A stretch of 64,000 bases of DNA from Heliocidaris tuberculata (lineage: Eukaryota; Echinodermata; Echinoidea; Camarodonta; Echinometridae), in NCBI GenBank assembly GCA_025618425.1, contig CM046844.1:10563558-10627557 (forward strand), given 5' to 3'. Positions 24,601-39,600 of this stretch are shown one piece after another. The notes under the pieces were generated by a model, which saw only the letters and a list, made by a program, of their open reading frames with translations, searched no databases and was not told where the DNA came from. The translations under genes were made by a program, and so were the position numbers. The first letter of the stretch is position 1. The number at the start of each line of letters is the position of its first letter.

Positions 24601-27600
24601 TCGATGAGGCCCAGAGGAGGAAAGAAATCTCTCAGTTACCTGTGAGTTCTGGGACCTATTTCAAAAAGTTTACTATGATCAGTGAATGCTTCAATTCTAT
24701 AATACATGTGCTAGTTATATTGGAAAGGGTTATTTTTATCAAGCCTTTTTGTGTTTTTAATGGTCTTGCCACTCTTACTTAATCACAATAAACTGTCAGT
24801 GATCTTTGTAATATTTTTATGCCTCCACCCACCGAAGGTGGTGCCAGAGGCATTATGTTTTCGAGTTGTCCTGCTTTCTCGTTCAAGCCATAACTCAAGA
24901 TCCACATGAGGTATGAACTTCAAACTTGGTGCTAGTATGTATCACCACAGGAAGACGATCTGAGTAGATTTTGTGGTACGTAGGTCAAAGGTCAAGGTCA
25001 CAGAGGCCATTTTCTGAAATTTAAGGTGTTAGCCTCGTTCTAGCGATAACTCAAGAACCGTTTGAGGTATGAACTTCAAACTTAGTGCTAGAATGTATGA
25101 CCATAGGAAGACGATCTGATTAGAGTTTGGAGTACGTAGGTCAAAGATCAAGGTCACAGAGGCCAATTTCTGAAATTTCAGGTGTTAGCCTCGTTCTCGC
25201 GATAACTCAAGAGCCATTTGAGGTATGAACTTTAAACTTAGTGCTAGTATGTATGACCATAGGAAGAGTATCTGATTAGATTTTGGGGTATGTAGGTCAA
25301 AGGTCACAGGTCAATTTCTGAAACTGCAGGCATTAGCCTTGTTAATGCGATATTCAAGAATGCATTTGAGGTATGAACTTAGATTTTTGTTCATGGAGGT
25401 CAAAGGTGACAGGTCGTAGAGGTAATTATACAGGTGTATGTGAAATTAATGTTTTTTTACCTTTGTTGTCACCATATCTCAACTATTTTTTATTTATGAC
25501 TAGGAGGAGATAAAGTGATCAGACTTTTTGGTTATAAGGTGTAAGGTCAAATTTTTAGAGGGTCAGTTAACATGTAATTGTAGGCTTTTTAGAACTGCTT
25601 ACACAATATTACAAGAACAGGTAAAGCCATCAACTGAATTCAGGCGGAGGCATATAGGAAACGCGCAGTCGCATTCATCTTGTTTTAGTTTTGTTATCAC
25701 CATATCTCAATTACTATTTTAGATTTTACAAACTTGGTATGCAAGGGATGCAAACCATGAAGCTGAAATGTAAATGAGATACAAAAGAGATGTAAATCAC
25801 AGTATGGAAAGCAAAGTGTAAAACAATCATATGTAAAATAGGTGGCAATAAAGATGAATTACTAGCTCTTTTAATTTTACTGAGTATCGATTATGAGATG
25901 ATTCACCTACCACTAAGCAACAAGTACATTTGTAATATATTTTTATTCCTGTTTACTTAAGTGCTTGAAGACATGCTGCGCACCCCCCCCCCCCCTTCCA
26001 CCCAATAATAAAAAGGAAAAATATTTAAATAAATGTCAAAGAGGTCAATTAACATGTAATTAGAGGCTTTTTATTCTGGTTATCACAATATTTCAAGAAC
26101 AGTTTGAGCCATCAACTGAATTTAGGCGGAGGCATATAGGAGACGCAGTAGCATTCATTCTGTTTTTTTTAAGTGGAAAGCATACATGCCAACCGTTCCG
26201 TTTTTAACGGAACCATCCTGTTTTTACTGGAACCATCCCGTTTTTTAAGTTTTTAGAAGCATAAAAAACGGGAACGTTCCAATTTTGGGGAAATAGTATT
26301 AATACCAATTGGCTTTCCATAGCATCCGAGTGCTGTGAGGATTGTACTGCTCAACGTGCGTGTGGCGTGTTGCTGTGCGCCCATAGTGTGCGTCACGCTG
26401 ATCTCTATATGTGCAGCATGTAATAATGTGCACGTTTGTGCGTATAGTGCTATGCATATCCCCCAGCCATATATGCACAGCATGCATGCCTTCGCTACGT
26501 ACAGTATACATACGTTATATATACATTAGCACTATCGCGAGTCGCTCACCGCAAGTTGAGTCCGCAGTACATATCACGTAAATAGTCGTACATGATTTGT
26601 GATTTGGTTCGATTTCAGAAGAAAATCTGTCAAAATAAAAGCAACCATGAGCGGAACAGTGTCAGCCAGGGGCGGGACCAACGTATATATGGCCTTTTGG
26701 TAGGGTATTCTATAGTTCAGCCCAGGGGCCCCAAGGCAGGCCGCTGGATCCCCTTGCAAATGTACGTTCCGTTTTCTGAATTCCAAATGTTGGCAAGTAT
26801 GGGAATGTAATCATTTGATTTTTATGCCTTCGCCCACCGAAGGCATTATGTTTTTGGGTTGTCCGTCCGTCCTATTTTTGTTTCACACGATAACTTAAGA
26901 ACTATTTGGCAGATCAACTTCAAACTTGGCTCATGTATGCAAATGGGAGGGACAATGATCTGATTAGATTTTGAGGTCACAAGGCCAAAGGTCACAGAGG
27001 TCATTGTATATATGAAAATGGCTTGTTCACGCGATAACTTCAGAACCATTTGGCTCATGTATGCATATGGGAGGGACAATAGTGTGATTAGATTTTGGGG
27101 TCATGAGGTCAAAGGTCACAGAGGACATTGCATATGAAAATGGCTTGTTCTCACGATAATGTAATCATTTAGCGAATCAACTTCAAACTTGGCTCATGTA
27201 TGCATATGGGAGTGATGTTGATCTGAGTTGATTTTGGGGTCACGAGGTCAAAGATTAAAGGTCGCAGAGGTCATTCTATACCTGGAAATAGATGGTTCTC
27301 ACAATAACTCAACTATTTAATGGATCAACTTTAAACTTGGCTCACATGTATATAATGTGATTACATAAGATTTGGGGGTCATTGGTTCAAAGGTCACAGA
27401 GGATGTTATATACCTGTAGATAGACTGTTCTTGCAATAACTTGAGCACAGTTTAAAACAAATCACCATGAATGTGTGATATATTTCTGATCTGGCAAAGG
27501 TGAAGGCATGAATTCCGACTGCACATGGTCGAGAATTCATCTAGTTTTTCTTTTAAGTTATTACACTGTATTGGAAAAATGTAGCAGCAAAAAAGAAATA

Positions 27601-30600
27601 TTCGAAAATTTGAGTAATTTAGCCATTCATAATCCCATGTTGATCACATTATATCCTGACAACCTCTCCCTTGTGTGTTCTCACTTGGTTACAGGCCAAC
27701 CAACAAGAAGCCCAGTTAGAGCTCCTTGATGAGAAACTCTTCAAGGCAAAGAGGAGAACAATGGGTAACATTCGTTTCATTGGTGAGCTGTACAAACTAC
27801 GTATCCTCACAGAGAATATCATGCACAACTGTGTTATGAAGCTGCTCAAGGCTAAAGACGATGATGCTTTAGAGTGTCTATGTAATCTCATGTCCACCAT
27901 TGGTAGGGATCTTGACCATGAAAAGGCCAAGGTGAGTGATGGAATCTTGACATTAACAGAATTTAGTTGTCGATATACAGAGAATAAGGGGTAGAATAGA
28001 GGAAGTTGCTTTTACCATATCTCAAAAAGCATTTTTAGTATGATCATGTGGAATTCTTCACAATGCTTCTCATTACTTAGTTTTGCCGATGGTTGCGAAG
28101 ATCGTCAATTCAATTATGTGCAGGATTGCCCAGTTTTCGAAACATTTAGAGCAAGTGATTTGTGGCTATCCAAATCTACTGATAAATGGAAGTGAGAAAA
28201 ACAGTGTATACTGTATTGCATAATGTAGGAAAGAGTTTTTCCTCAATCCCAAGTATACAAATAACCTGCATATCAAATGATAATGACATTAACTTCTTGA
28301 ATTGGAATTTCACAGAGGCTCACTATCTCTACATAATTCAGGGGTAAATAGCTGACCATAAAAGCAGACTAAAGTTATTTGCATTCTTATAGTGGATCTT
28401 ATTATATTTTATTTCACGAATCAGAATGAGAAGCTGTGAAATGTGGGTATTTTGTTGCAGGAATTTATCAGGATGGTTTATATCATTGAAATTTAGTTCT
28501 ATGATACTTCCCAAAGGTATTTAGCTGAGACAGTTAAGAGCGTCTATGTTTCAGACACCTTCCTCTGACTTGTACTGACAATCTAATATAAGCTGGAATA
28601 GCTGCTAATTTTGCTAATAACTCTTTCTATTCTTATCTTTAGAATCGGATGGACCAGTACTTTAGCAAGATTGACAAGATCATTGCTTCCCAGAAGAACC
28701 AACCTAGGATACGATTTCTAATGTGTGATCTTGTTGACCTTAGGAAGGTGAGTAGGTTCTCCATCAATCCTTTTTGCTCTTCCCCTCCAAACATTGGAAA
28801 ATATCAGGCAGGGCAATAGCAACATTATTGAGTGGGTGGAAGTAGAAAAAAAAATCTATGAAACATACATAATTTATTTAAAGTGAGACAAAGGGGAAAA
28901 AGCTATGACTGCTTATGATATGGAAGTTTGGTGACACGACATTCACTCCTCTCGAAAGGTCAAAGGTTAAGGTCAAGGTCAGGATTTTGATTTTTTTTTA
29001 TTTAAGGGCAATGTGAAGATTGGGATTGGGGTTAGGGTCAGGGTTAGGTTTAGGTTTAGGATTGACATGGCCAAGTTAGACCAGGGCAATTGTCACAGGA
29101 GCAAATGTCATGGAACCAGAGGTTCTTCTTGTCAGTGAATTGGTCCTGTTCCTGTATGTATCTATGAAACTACCCAGCAGCAATTTGGCTCTGGAAAGCT
29201 CCAATAGAAATCTGGGCCCATTTTCATTAAAAAAAAACTTGTTATTAGTAAGAAGTTACAATAATTGATATAAGCTACTTAAATCGTTGCATTTGATTGG
29301 CCATGAGCAAATTTGTCTTAGAAATTCGGCAGTTGTTATTGATAACAAGTTTTAGGAAACAGGGCCGTGGTAAAACACAGTATGTACAGTGTATAAATAT
29401 CAATACACTAACTTCACTTTTACTGAGGAAATCCAAAAAGAAATTTTATGAACAAATTATTTTGTGTGCTCTTTATTACAGAACAACTGGGTACCGAGGA
29501 GACAGGAGAGCAAGCCAACCACCATCGATGCCCTCCACAGAGAGTGGCACGTTGCTGAGGCCAAGAAGGCTGAAGAGGCCAAGAATTACAATGGTCCCAG
29601 CAGGAGTAGGGAGCAGGCTCCACCTCCACGTACTGTCACACCACAGGCTGATGACGGCTGGAACACAGTACCCACCACCAACAAGACGAGAACGGCCTAC
29701 GATCCTGCCAAGCTCAAACTTACTAGAGTGAGTAGTTGTTTGGGAAGTGGGAATCCATGGTTTATCAAACCTAGATGAGAATCAGTTGTTGTGACCATTG
29801 ATGGTTGTATCTAAGATTACTCCTAAGACACAGAAAATACGAGTTTTCAAGTGCTGTACATATTTTTATGTCTTAACCCTGAAAGGGCCGGGATATTTTG
29901 GCTATGCCACAGCCTGGGGGGATTCCACCCCCAACCCCGTGAGATCTTGACCGCAGGGCATAAATTAATCGACGGCCATCGGCGGCCAGGCCGTCGATGC
30001 CCCTATTACTGGCCGAGATGCCCTCCCAAAAAATGATAAATTCACGGCCAAAAAGGCAGTGCCCCTATTTTCAAACCGGCCGTCGTGCCCTTTTCCATAA
30101 TATGCTCTGCAAGTACATGTAACTAAGGTATAATACATCAGGTTTGTTTCATCATCGAAAGTAAATAAAATCTGCGCGCACACGCCATGCGTTCGCTGTC
30201 ACTGATTTAAAACGCAGCTTGCAAAAATATCGCAACCTGATTTTGACTCGATGTATTGACTGCACTAAGTTGAGCCGCGCTTAAGAGGTGGAGCCTAGCG
30301 GGCCGCTTCCTTTTGAAAACCCGTTCTTGACCTTGGATCGTGATCCGGGATTGTGATGCTCTAAGCCCAGTTTTTCACCTACTTCCAGGCCATTCGACAC
30401 CACATTATATTTATTTCATTTAAGAATTTCATGCCAGCATTGAATTTGTCCATAAATTTTACTACGTAAAAGTCGGTTAGACACTTCAAAAATTGGCTCG
30501 AATTCAACTTTTATTTTAGTCAACGCTAAAATCTCATGATACTACAACTCATCCTCCAGTAAAAGATAGTTATATTCTTCCATTTAATATGATTTTTTAT

Positions 30601-33600
30601 TGGATTCCAGCTTCAAAAAGTCTGTTTTGGTGTCAAATTATTGAATTTCTCCGAATATCCTTCCTTCTCAAACTCTTTTAGTCACGTAACTCACGTTTGC
30701 GATCGCGATCGCGAGCATGAGTCATGTGACTATACATGTTTGAAAAGTAAAAATAATCGGAGAAATTCAATAAATTGACACCAAAAACAGAGTTTTTGAA
30801 GCAGGAATCCAATAAAAAATCATATTAAATGGAAGAATATAACTGTCTTTTACTGGAGGATGAGTTGTAGCATCATGAGATTTTAGCTTTGACTAAAATA
30901 AAAGTTAAATTCAAGCCAATTTTTGAAGTGTCTAACCAACTTTTACGTAGTAAAATTCATGTGCAAATTAAATACAAGCTTATAATTGCTGTGTGAATTC
31001 CACTAAAAAAAGAAAGGAATTCGTGGTGCCGGAAGGAATGTAAAAAGGAAGGGACACCCGCGGGATTTGTGTAAAATATTAATAAAAAAAAAATAAATAA
31101 AAAAAAAAAAGCGATATAGAAATCGTGGTGTGGTGTCGAAGGGGAGAAAATGAAATCAGGATTTGATCATTATGAGCTCGTGGATTTTAAAACATCACCA
31201 TGACTTGGGCCTAAATATCATTTTTCTTGTTTACTTCACAAATAAAGAGATTCAAATCATCAACACAATAACCAAATGAACAGTAGGCCTAATTATAGGG
31301 GGCCTAATTACGGGGGGGGGGGGGGTTAAAAAAAACAGTCAAAACCAAGACTTTCCATGGTCAAAAACAAGCAGAAAGGAAACGGTTATAAATGATTGGT
31401 ATATGAAATATATAACATATTTTGAGATATTTGACATTTGAAACACACTAAAATATAAGCAGAAAACAAAGTTGGCCTTCGATGCCCTTTTTGAAAAATG
31501 ACTTTGGCCTTGCTGCCCTTTGTAGTGGCCTTAGTGCCCTTAAAAATTATGAGGCATTTAAGGCCAAACTGGCCTTGCCCTAAAAATGATGAAATTTAAG
31601 GCCTGTGACCGGCATGCACATCGTCCACAATGTAATCTACAAAACTGTTCAGTTAAAGGGAAATCCAACCTTAATGGCAAGTTGCTTTGAAAGAAAGAGG
31701 AAAAATCAGAGAAGCAAATTGGTGAAAGTTTGAACGAAATCAGACAAGCAATAAGTAAGTTATGAATTTTTGAAAGTTGTAATCACTATGCATATGGGAA
31801 TTTCAAATTGGCCGAATAGGTAATGTCACTGTGATGTAGCTGTGGACAACTCCCCCATTTGCCCTAACACACAAAATGACTAAAATACCACTTTTTTTCA
31901 AAATGCATTACTCAGTAGGATCTTTTCATTTATGAGGACCTATAACAATATGCTATCTCCAATATATTTTGAGTACTGCCCCAAGGGTAAAAGCACCTCG
32001 AAGAAAAACGCAAATTAATGATATTTTTGTGTACCACAAATGGGAGAGTTGTCCACAAAAATGTCACAATTGACTCACCAAATTGCCAATTTGAGATTCG
32101 CATAGATGTAGTGATCTCATTTTTCAAACATCCATAACTTTCTTATTCCTTGTTTTATTTCTTTCAAACTTTCACCGTCCTGTTTTTCTTATTTTTCTGC
32201 TTTCACACAAATCATCTTATTACCAAGGTTGGAATTGCCCTTTAAGTGCTCCGAAATGATTTCACATTAATTAATTATGCTAATTTATGCATGAAATCAG
32301 AATTTTGCTCTAAATCATTAAAGCTCAAAAAGTGTTAATTTTTGGTCTAGACACTCTTTCCAGTATTCTTAGCAAATATACTTGAAAAAAATTCGGTATC
32401 AAAATTGATTTCTTATGTATTTCATTGTATTTAAAATTTCTTATGTATTTCTTTGTTTTTGTTTTTTTACCTTTTGTTTTTTTGATGAAGTTTGTCGGTG
32501 ACACTTTTGCGATCATAAATAGCATAAAATAAATTAATTTTAATCAGTAAATGTAAAAATATAGATTTTTAAATTTTGGCTGAAACACATTTTATATTGA
32601 AATTATACATGAAATCATGTTTTTGAGCAATTTTTGGTCAGACGTGCAAGTACGAAATGTTGGGCAACTTCGGAACCGCATGCCCGGACATCGCGAATTT
32701 GACCTCAAAAGAAAAAGGTCATGAAATGCTGCGGCGACTGCTTTGCGCGTTGCGGACATATCGCGAGAAACGTCTGGGGGGGGGTGGATTCCACCACCCC
32801 CCCCCCCCCCCCCCCTCTCCTGACCTTTTTAGGGTTAAAGGAATTGATTAACTTTGCCCAGGATTGAAAAACAAAAGTCACTGTTCCAGCTAATGCTGTA
32901 ATCATAATTGCAAACCTTTAGGTCAGACAGGAATCGCCTGAGTTTTATAAGCTGATCGGTCGTTAATGTATCAGGATATTTATGATTGAACATTGATATT
33001 GGAATAAATTAGTACCACCGAACCCTAAAGAACTTACAGTTCTATCACAGAATACTGTACAATGAATGAATCCCTATTTCTTCACGGGCTGGAAACCCGC
33101 TCTGAAATCGCTAAGCGCTGGTGCTTGGTTTTTGTGACTGCAGTGCAGCGAAGAAGCCAAGCGACCTGCGCCAGCAATCGATCATGATACCTTTCGCCTA
33201 GGTAGCTTTTTTCTCTTTTTTAGGATAGTAAACGGGTTCCATTTTCTCTCATACTTTCACATATCCTTAATTATATATGAAGTTAGAGGATTGCACACAA
33301 TTCACTGGCATTTGAGCTGATTTCACAATTTTTCACAAAGTTAATCAATCCCTTTAACTTAGGTGTACAAATACTGTATTTCAATTTCAATGATAAATTG
33401 TGAACTTTTGCCTTAGTCTTGTGCTTAGATATTAGATTAATGATTCAGAATGTTGTTTTAGTGGTAATATAAAGGAAAATGAATTCAGGAGTATTTTTCA
33501 AAGCTGTGCCATTACCTTGAAGAGCGCATAACATTTGTTCCTGCTTTACTTCTTCATATTTTTGTTATAGATGACTACTGCTGATGACAACATTCAGTTG

Positions 33601-36600
33601 GGTCCAGGAGGACGTGGCTTCAACATGTGGGGGAGGGGTAGCATTGGTGCCAGCAATAAGAGCCAGTCAACCTCGGATTCTGCCTCGTCACAAGAAGATT
33701 CTGCACCAACTCAGGCCAATAGGTTCTCCATGTTGAGTGAGGATGCCAAGAGGCCAGTAAGGTAATGGACTTGCAGTCAAGATAATAACATTGCCGATGT
33801 CAATATACAGAATGATGAAACTCGTGTGAAATTCATTTCTTCACATGACAATCAACCATACTGAGTTATCCATCTTCCTATTCCTAATGTAAATCTTCGT
33901 AATGTAGCTATCAGTATTAAGAAAATTTTTAGTTACACAGCGCATCTGTTCAATTTATTTTATTTTTGAATAAACCTTATTATGTAAAGCATTTGGAAGT
34001 AATGGCAATCTGTTTGTATTTGTTATTACAGTAGGGGAGGCTCAGGTGGTTATAGTTCAAGAGACTCAAGAGGTAGGGGTCAATCACCAATCAGTAAGAG
34101 GTCATCAAGGGAGAGGGATAGAGACAGGGAAAAGGAGGCAGCCATCGCAGAGGTTCAAAGAATCAGCAGAGGCAGGCCTTCAAGACCCGAGCAGCCTGAG
34201 CCAAGAGGTGGGTACACAACTCTCACAATCTCCTCTTATTGCATGTGATAGATTTCCAGAGTAGCCTGAATAGACCGAGGCGAGACCTTGGTATTCTAAT
34301 ATGATACTTCATTTTTCTTGCAAAATCTGCAGTCTTTTGAGACAACCTGTGGTTGTTCAAACTTGTTCATTTGAAAGAAGTAATGCCACAAGTGTTGACA
34401 AATATTGTTGGAATAAGTTCCACAAGTGCGATTTAAACACTGGCACTAGATTGATGCCAGTGTTTAAATAAATATGATGCCATATTTGTTGTATCATGAA
34501 ACACTCTTAACTTCATGTAACTTGGTGGTGATTCAACATTTGTTCAAACAACGTTTGTCGTAGGCATTATTTCATCAAAGATAATATTATGGCCTTGCTT
34601 GCAGTGGGGTTTAACCCTAAAAAGACTGGGGGGACATAAACTGTGATCATTTTGGAACGGTGAAAGATTTTGCGCTGCAATTTCATGACTTTTTTCCCTA
34701 GAGTTTTGCGCAACTTTTGATACCAAATTTGCATGCCCCGCGTGCACGGTTATGGAGTTACGTCACCGTTTCACATGGCGTGTCAAGAAGGATTCAGTAT
34801 TTTGCATTCGTTTGTGTGTAGAGTCAGTGGAGACTGGAAAGAACATTACAGATACTGTTTTCAAACTATGTTTTCATTGTGTTCTCTTTGATTAATGTCA
34901 TTTGTGCATACAAATAACTCTTCAGGATCATAAAACAATGAAATACATTAGATCATAAAACAAAGAAATACATAAGAAATAAAAAACAAAGAAATACATA
35001 AGAAAATAAAGCAAATGATAGAAAAGCTTCTTGTAGGTATATTTTCATTGCATTCTTTTTGATTAATGTCAGGCAATGAACACCTTAGTCTTAGTGATAA
35101 CAAGCTTGTAAAGGGAATTCTAGACTAGATTTGTCACCTAAATAGAAAAAAAAACAATTTTTCGAAAAAATTTGCATATTCGCATAATTAATTAGGAATT
35201 TCTGTAAAAATTAAAATATTCATATTAATTTGACTATGGATTCATGTAGAGGATATAATGAACTATCTTCGGACCAATTTTCGTCGTAATCGGACAATCT
35301 ACAGCCTCCAAAATACCCCAGTCTATTTAGGGTTAAGTAGGTTAGGTTAGGGTTAGGGTTTTAGTGTTGGGTTCAGGGTTGAAGTGATGAATTTGGTTAG
35401 TGCAATTGTCTGCAGACCTTGTGTCGTAAACCGACATGCAGGCATGAAAATTTTCCGCGTATCCGCGGATTTCCGCTTTTTCCGATTTGGATTGTACTTT
35501 TAAAAAGGTTAAGCCTTGAAAATTTCCAGTTTTACAGCAAGATCGTGTGGATAAGAGTAGAGTTTGACTTTATCACGGCTTTTTGAAAAAGTAAACGGCA
35601 TGCATTTTGCAAGGTATGTGATCATCGACGACGATGGGATATTTCGATCGCTCACGGCCACCGCTGCGCGGCTGTGTTATTGAACGCAGGAAGTCAAAAC
35701 AACTTCACGTCATAAACATTGCAGAAATCATGGCATTCTGTGGCCTCAAAATAAAGCGCAAAGACATTGTCGAAAGAGATAATGATGCAGGAGAGGCAAA
35801 ATCTAAAGATATTCTGTACTGAGAAAAGTCAACTTACTAGTCTAGAAAAGCAAGTTGGGATTTTGGGAAGTGGATTATTTATTGTTTATTCAGCTCACTG
35901 TCCAGTTTTATTCATGAAGTGTGCTCTGCACATAATACACATTAAATCACATTTGGTGGTATTCATAAATATGTGTACTCAGAACCTGTTTTGGTATGAC
36001 TTACGCTATATAAAATCATCCTAATCCAGATTCTCATTGAATATGAGGTTAAATATTTCACCACAGAAATGCACTAGATTGCACAATTCTGAACCCCAAA
36101 TTTTGAAAAATCTCCCTACCGTGGGAGGGGGACACCCCCTTCCCACACCCTCTCCCCGCTCGGTCGCTTCACTCCCTCGCTTTGGTTCGCAAAAATTTTT
36201 CGGTGTTTTTCATGAACAGCAATTTTCATGCCCGAACATGGTACATTGCATGCAAGTAGGTCCTGAGACAGCATCTAATCTTCCTTTCTCACATGTTGTT
36301 ACAGGATCCAAAGAGATCGCTCCTAGACCTGAGAAGAAGGAAGAACCCACCATGACGGATGCCAAGGTCAAACAGACCTCAAAGGCTACAATTGACGAGT
36401 TCCTCAACCTTAGAGATTTCGCTGTAAGTATATCATCCTTTCCATGCCGTGGACTGCAAATCCCGCCCAAGAATTTGAGTTGTTGAACAATGCACTGGGA
36501 TTAGCAATGGCTACGCTTTTTTACCTGAACCAGAAACAGATACCTGTGGAAATTATTTATGCCTGCTTTGAGAATACAAAAAGCAGTATAAGACAAAATT

Positions 36601-39600
36601 TAATTCTTGGAGGTAAACATATTGCAATTGTTCAAAAATTTGGTGGCTTAGATCAGGTTGAATGATGCTAAGAGATGTACAATTCACTTGAAATTCTACC
36701 GCAGGGTATAAGAAACCGAAGTTAGAGCTTCATCTCAAATCAAAAGGATGAGTGATTTAAATCTGCTCGTAAGTCCCATATCAATCACAATCCACTTGAT
36801 TTGGGACTTTCAATCAGTTTGAATGAGACTGTATATTTTTAATGAATTTACCTATTTTGCAAATGTTGTCAAGGTTATGAATGCTCCAATCGACCCCCCA
36901 CTTTCAAAGTATTGCATTCATCTGCTATTTAAATTGTACAATTCTGTTGAGCCTGCACTGTTTTCTTTTACAGGAAGCATCAAGGTGTGTCTCAGAGTTG
37001 CCAAGCAAACAGAGACATCTCTTTGTACAAGCTACAGTAGATCACATAATTGAGAAGAAGCAAGACATGAGGGAAGCTGTTGGTGTATTCTTCCACTCTC
37101 TAATGAACAGTAACCTCCTAACAAAAGAGCAATATTTAACAGGGTGAGTATCCTCTCTCTCTCTCTCCCTCTCTCTGTGTCTGTGTCTTTGTCTTCTATG
37201 CACACTCTAACATGCTTATCCTCATTCTAGTCACATTTCCTTTTCTTTTCTTAAATTAAATTGTCAACATTTGAGTTTAATACAAATTAAAGGGGAAGTC
37301 CACCCTGATTACAATTTGGTTTTAAAAGGAGAAAATTTTTACAAAACAGGTCAGTGAAGATTTGAGCAATATACAAGAAGAATTAAGAAAGTTATGAATT
37401 TTTGAAGTTGTAATCAAACACAAATTGGCAGCTCTATGATGATCTTATGAGCTCCTCTCCCATTTGCTCTGTACTCCAAAAATCATTAATTTCCATCTCT
37501 TTAATGTAAATGTTCAATCATATGCACTTTAGATATAATTATTGCTCATTGTTGTCTTAACACAAAACCTGTATGAAACAAATCTATTCCTTCATCAAAA
37601 ACTAAGAAAACAAAATTTTCTGTACTGAGCAAATGAGGGAGATGCGTCACAGTGTTGCCAATACGTGTTTGATAGATTACAACTTGATTTGATTTGATTT
37701 GATTTATTTATTTATCTTTATGATCCTTTTTTTCTTCAAACATATTTTACAAACTGAATAACAACATAATAAACAAATATTAATACATTATCAAATAGAG
37801 TAATTGCATTGTATAATTAACGTAAATGAATCATAAAGAAGGATTGTCACATAAGCAAAGCTTGATGGAGTGACAATCCTATACAAAAAAATTGGAAATA
37901 CTAAAGAAAGGGGGATATTAAAAAAAGAAAAGGAAAAGATAAAAAAAGAAAGAAAAAAGACTTTTCATTGTATTCAAAGTAATAGAAGTCAATTAAGGAT
38001 GGGGATGAGATGAGATGTATGGAGGAAGAAAACATAAATTGAAGAGGATGGTAAGTAGAAAAGTGGACTGTGTTGAAGAGATATTAGAGAGAGAGAGAGA
38101 AAAAGGAGAAGGGGAGGATGAAGAAAGAAAGAGGGAGAAAGAGGAGAAAAGAAGATGTAATATGGATGAACTTCCATAATGAAAATTTATGATTGTGAGT
38201 GGAAGACTGTACATTACCATTTTTTTTACTTGTTTACTTTCACTAACCCATGTTACAAAACTATTGATTTAACCATGTTGATTTTATATACACTGGGGTA
38301 TAAACACTGAAGAATAAAGTGATTTATCATTTCTCTTCAGAAAGACTTATACCTCGTACATAGACTAGAAACAGACAATTATCCATGCTTTTCCCTCCTA
38401 CTCTCCTCTCCCATTCTCTTTCCAGAATGAAAGATATGATTGAGTTTGCTGAGGATATGGCAATAGACATCCCTAAGATCTATGAGTACCTAGGGGAGCT
38501 GATGGGTGCTATGCTGGTGGGAGGAGCCGATTACTTACAGCTTCATGCTACCACAATCAAGCCTCTGATAGAGCATGAGAAGGCTGGAGTCCTTCTAGCT
38601 GAGATCCTGAGGACAGCTTCAAGAAGAATTGTAAGTGGACATAATAGTGATGGTAGTAATGGAGAAAATATATTTCTCATGAGCATGCCAATGAGAATTA
38701 CGGTGCTTATGAAGCCAATGATAGAAGTCACTAGTCAGGTTAGTGATGATTATGGTTATGTTTGGGATGATGACCGAGTTTGCATCTTTGTTCAAAATGT
38801 TTTTGGCTGGATAATCTAATTCATGTAGGAAGCAGGCTTTCTGTGCCTCAAATAAAACATGAAAGATATTGATCTCATGTGATAAAGGCTGTGTTAAATT
38901 TTTTCCAGAGTCTTGTTATACAGGACATGTCATTTACACATAAAAAATAAGAATGGGAAATGCGTGTGGACAGGAATAAGAGAAATTTCAACCTTTACTA
39001 AAAACGTGTATGTAAAAGTGTTTGCTTTTAAAGTAATTTTGTGCAATGTATTTTATGTTCTTGATACAGGGTGCTAGTAAGGTATGCCATATATGGCAAC
39101 AAGCCAGTCTGAAGTGGGAAAACTTTCTACCTGCAGGTGAAAATGTTCAGGAATTTGTGCAAAAGAAGGTAAGTCAATATATTCCTCCTCACCGTTAGTA
39201 TATCAGTATTCAAACAAGAGTGCAACTTTTTCAAATTAAAAATGAAATATCAAATGTGACCTGTCGCCTCAAAACCTACAATAAGTCGCCAAAATTATTT
39301 TTTTTGTTTTATACACTTTCTGAAAGTAGAGATTCTCAGCTTTCCAATGGTATATCACTTGCCTAGTTTACTCAATGATAACACCTTTAAATATCACATT
39401 CAGAATCAGTATGTAACCAGCAATCAATAACTCCTATTCATAGAAAATGGCCATTTAAGTTCAGAACAAAATAGTGCTAAACCTTCGCTCTCTGTGTGCG
39501 ACCAAGTAAAACTGGGTATTCAAATGGCCATAGCAACTGTATGAAGGGATTATCAGATTAGGCTGAATTTTGGCACGCTGCTCGAGAAGGACCTATTCAT

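Larger units (their letters stand above)
29877..32834. mobile_element. composite family E-like element with nested MITEs (about 2.96 kb)
   Basis: TTAA at 29,873-29,876 and 32,835-32,838. Ends CCCTGAAAGGGCCGGGA and the complement of CCCTAAAAAGGTCAGGA, each followed inward by a G-run and GATTCCACCCCC. The interior carries a family E-like segment (32.3-32.5 kb), the foldback at 30,444-30,975 and a TTAA MITE at 31,657-32,241. That it was one element before these insertions is inference. Confidence 0.6.

Noticed and set aside
24229..24645. Continuous frame spanning the ghost exon and exon 13
   Set aside because: It uses a different frame from exon 13 over the coding part and includes intron; only the short exon-13-like match is meaningful.
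29030..29062. GGGTTAGGG-like run as an interstitial telomere repeat
   Set aside because: Only a few degenerate units (mixed GGGTTAGGG/GGTTTAGG); too short and impure to support the call.
34046..34264. Alternative frame through eIF4G exon 18
   Set aside because: Only the frame giving the RS/RG-rich sequence joins in phase with exons 17 and 19.
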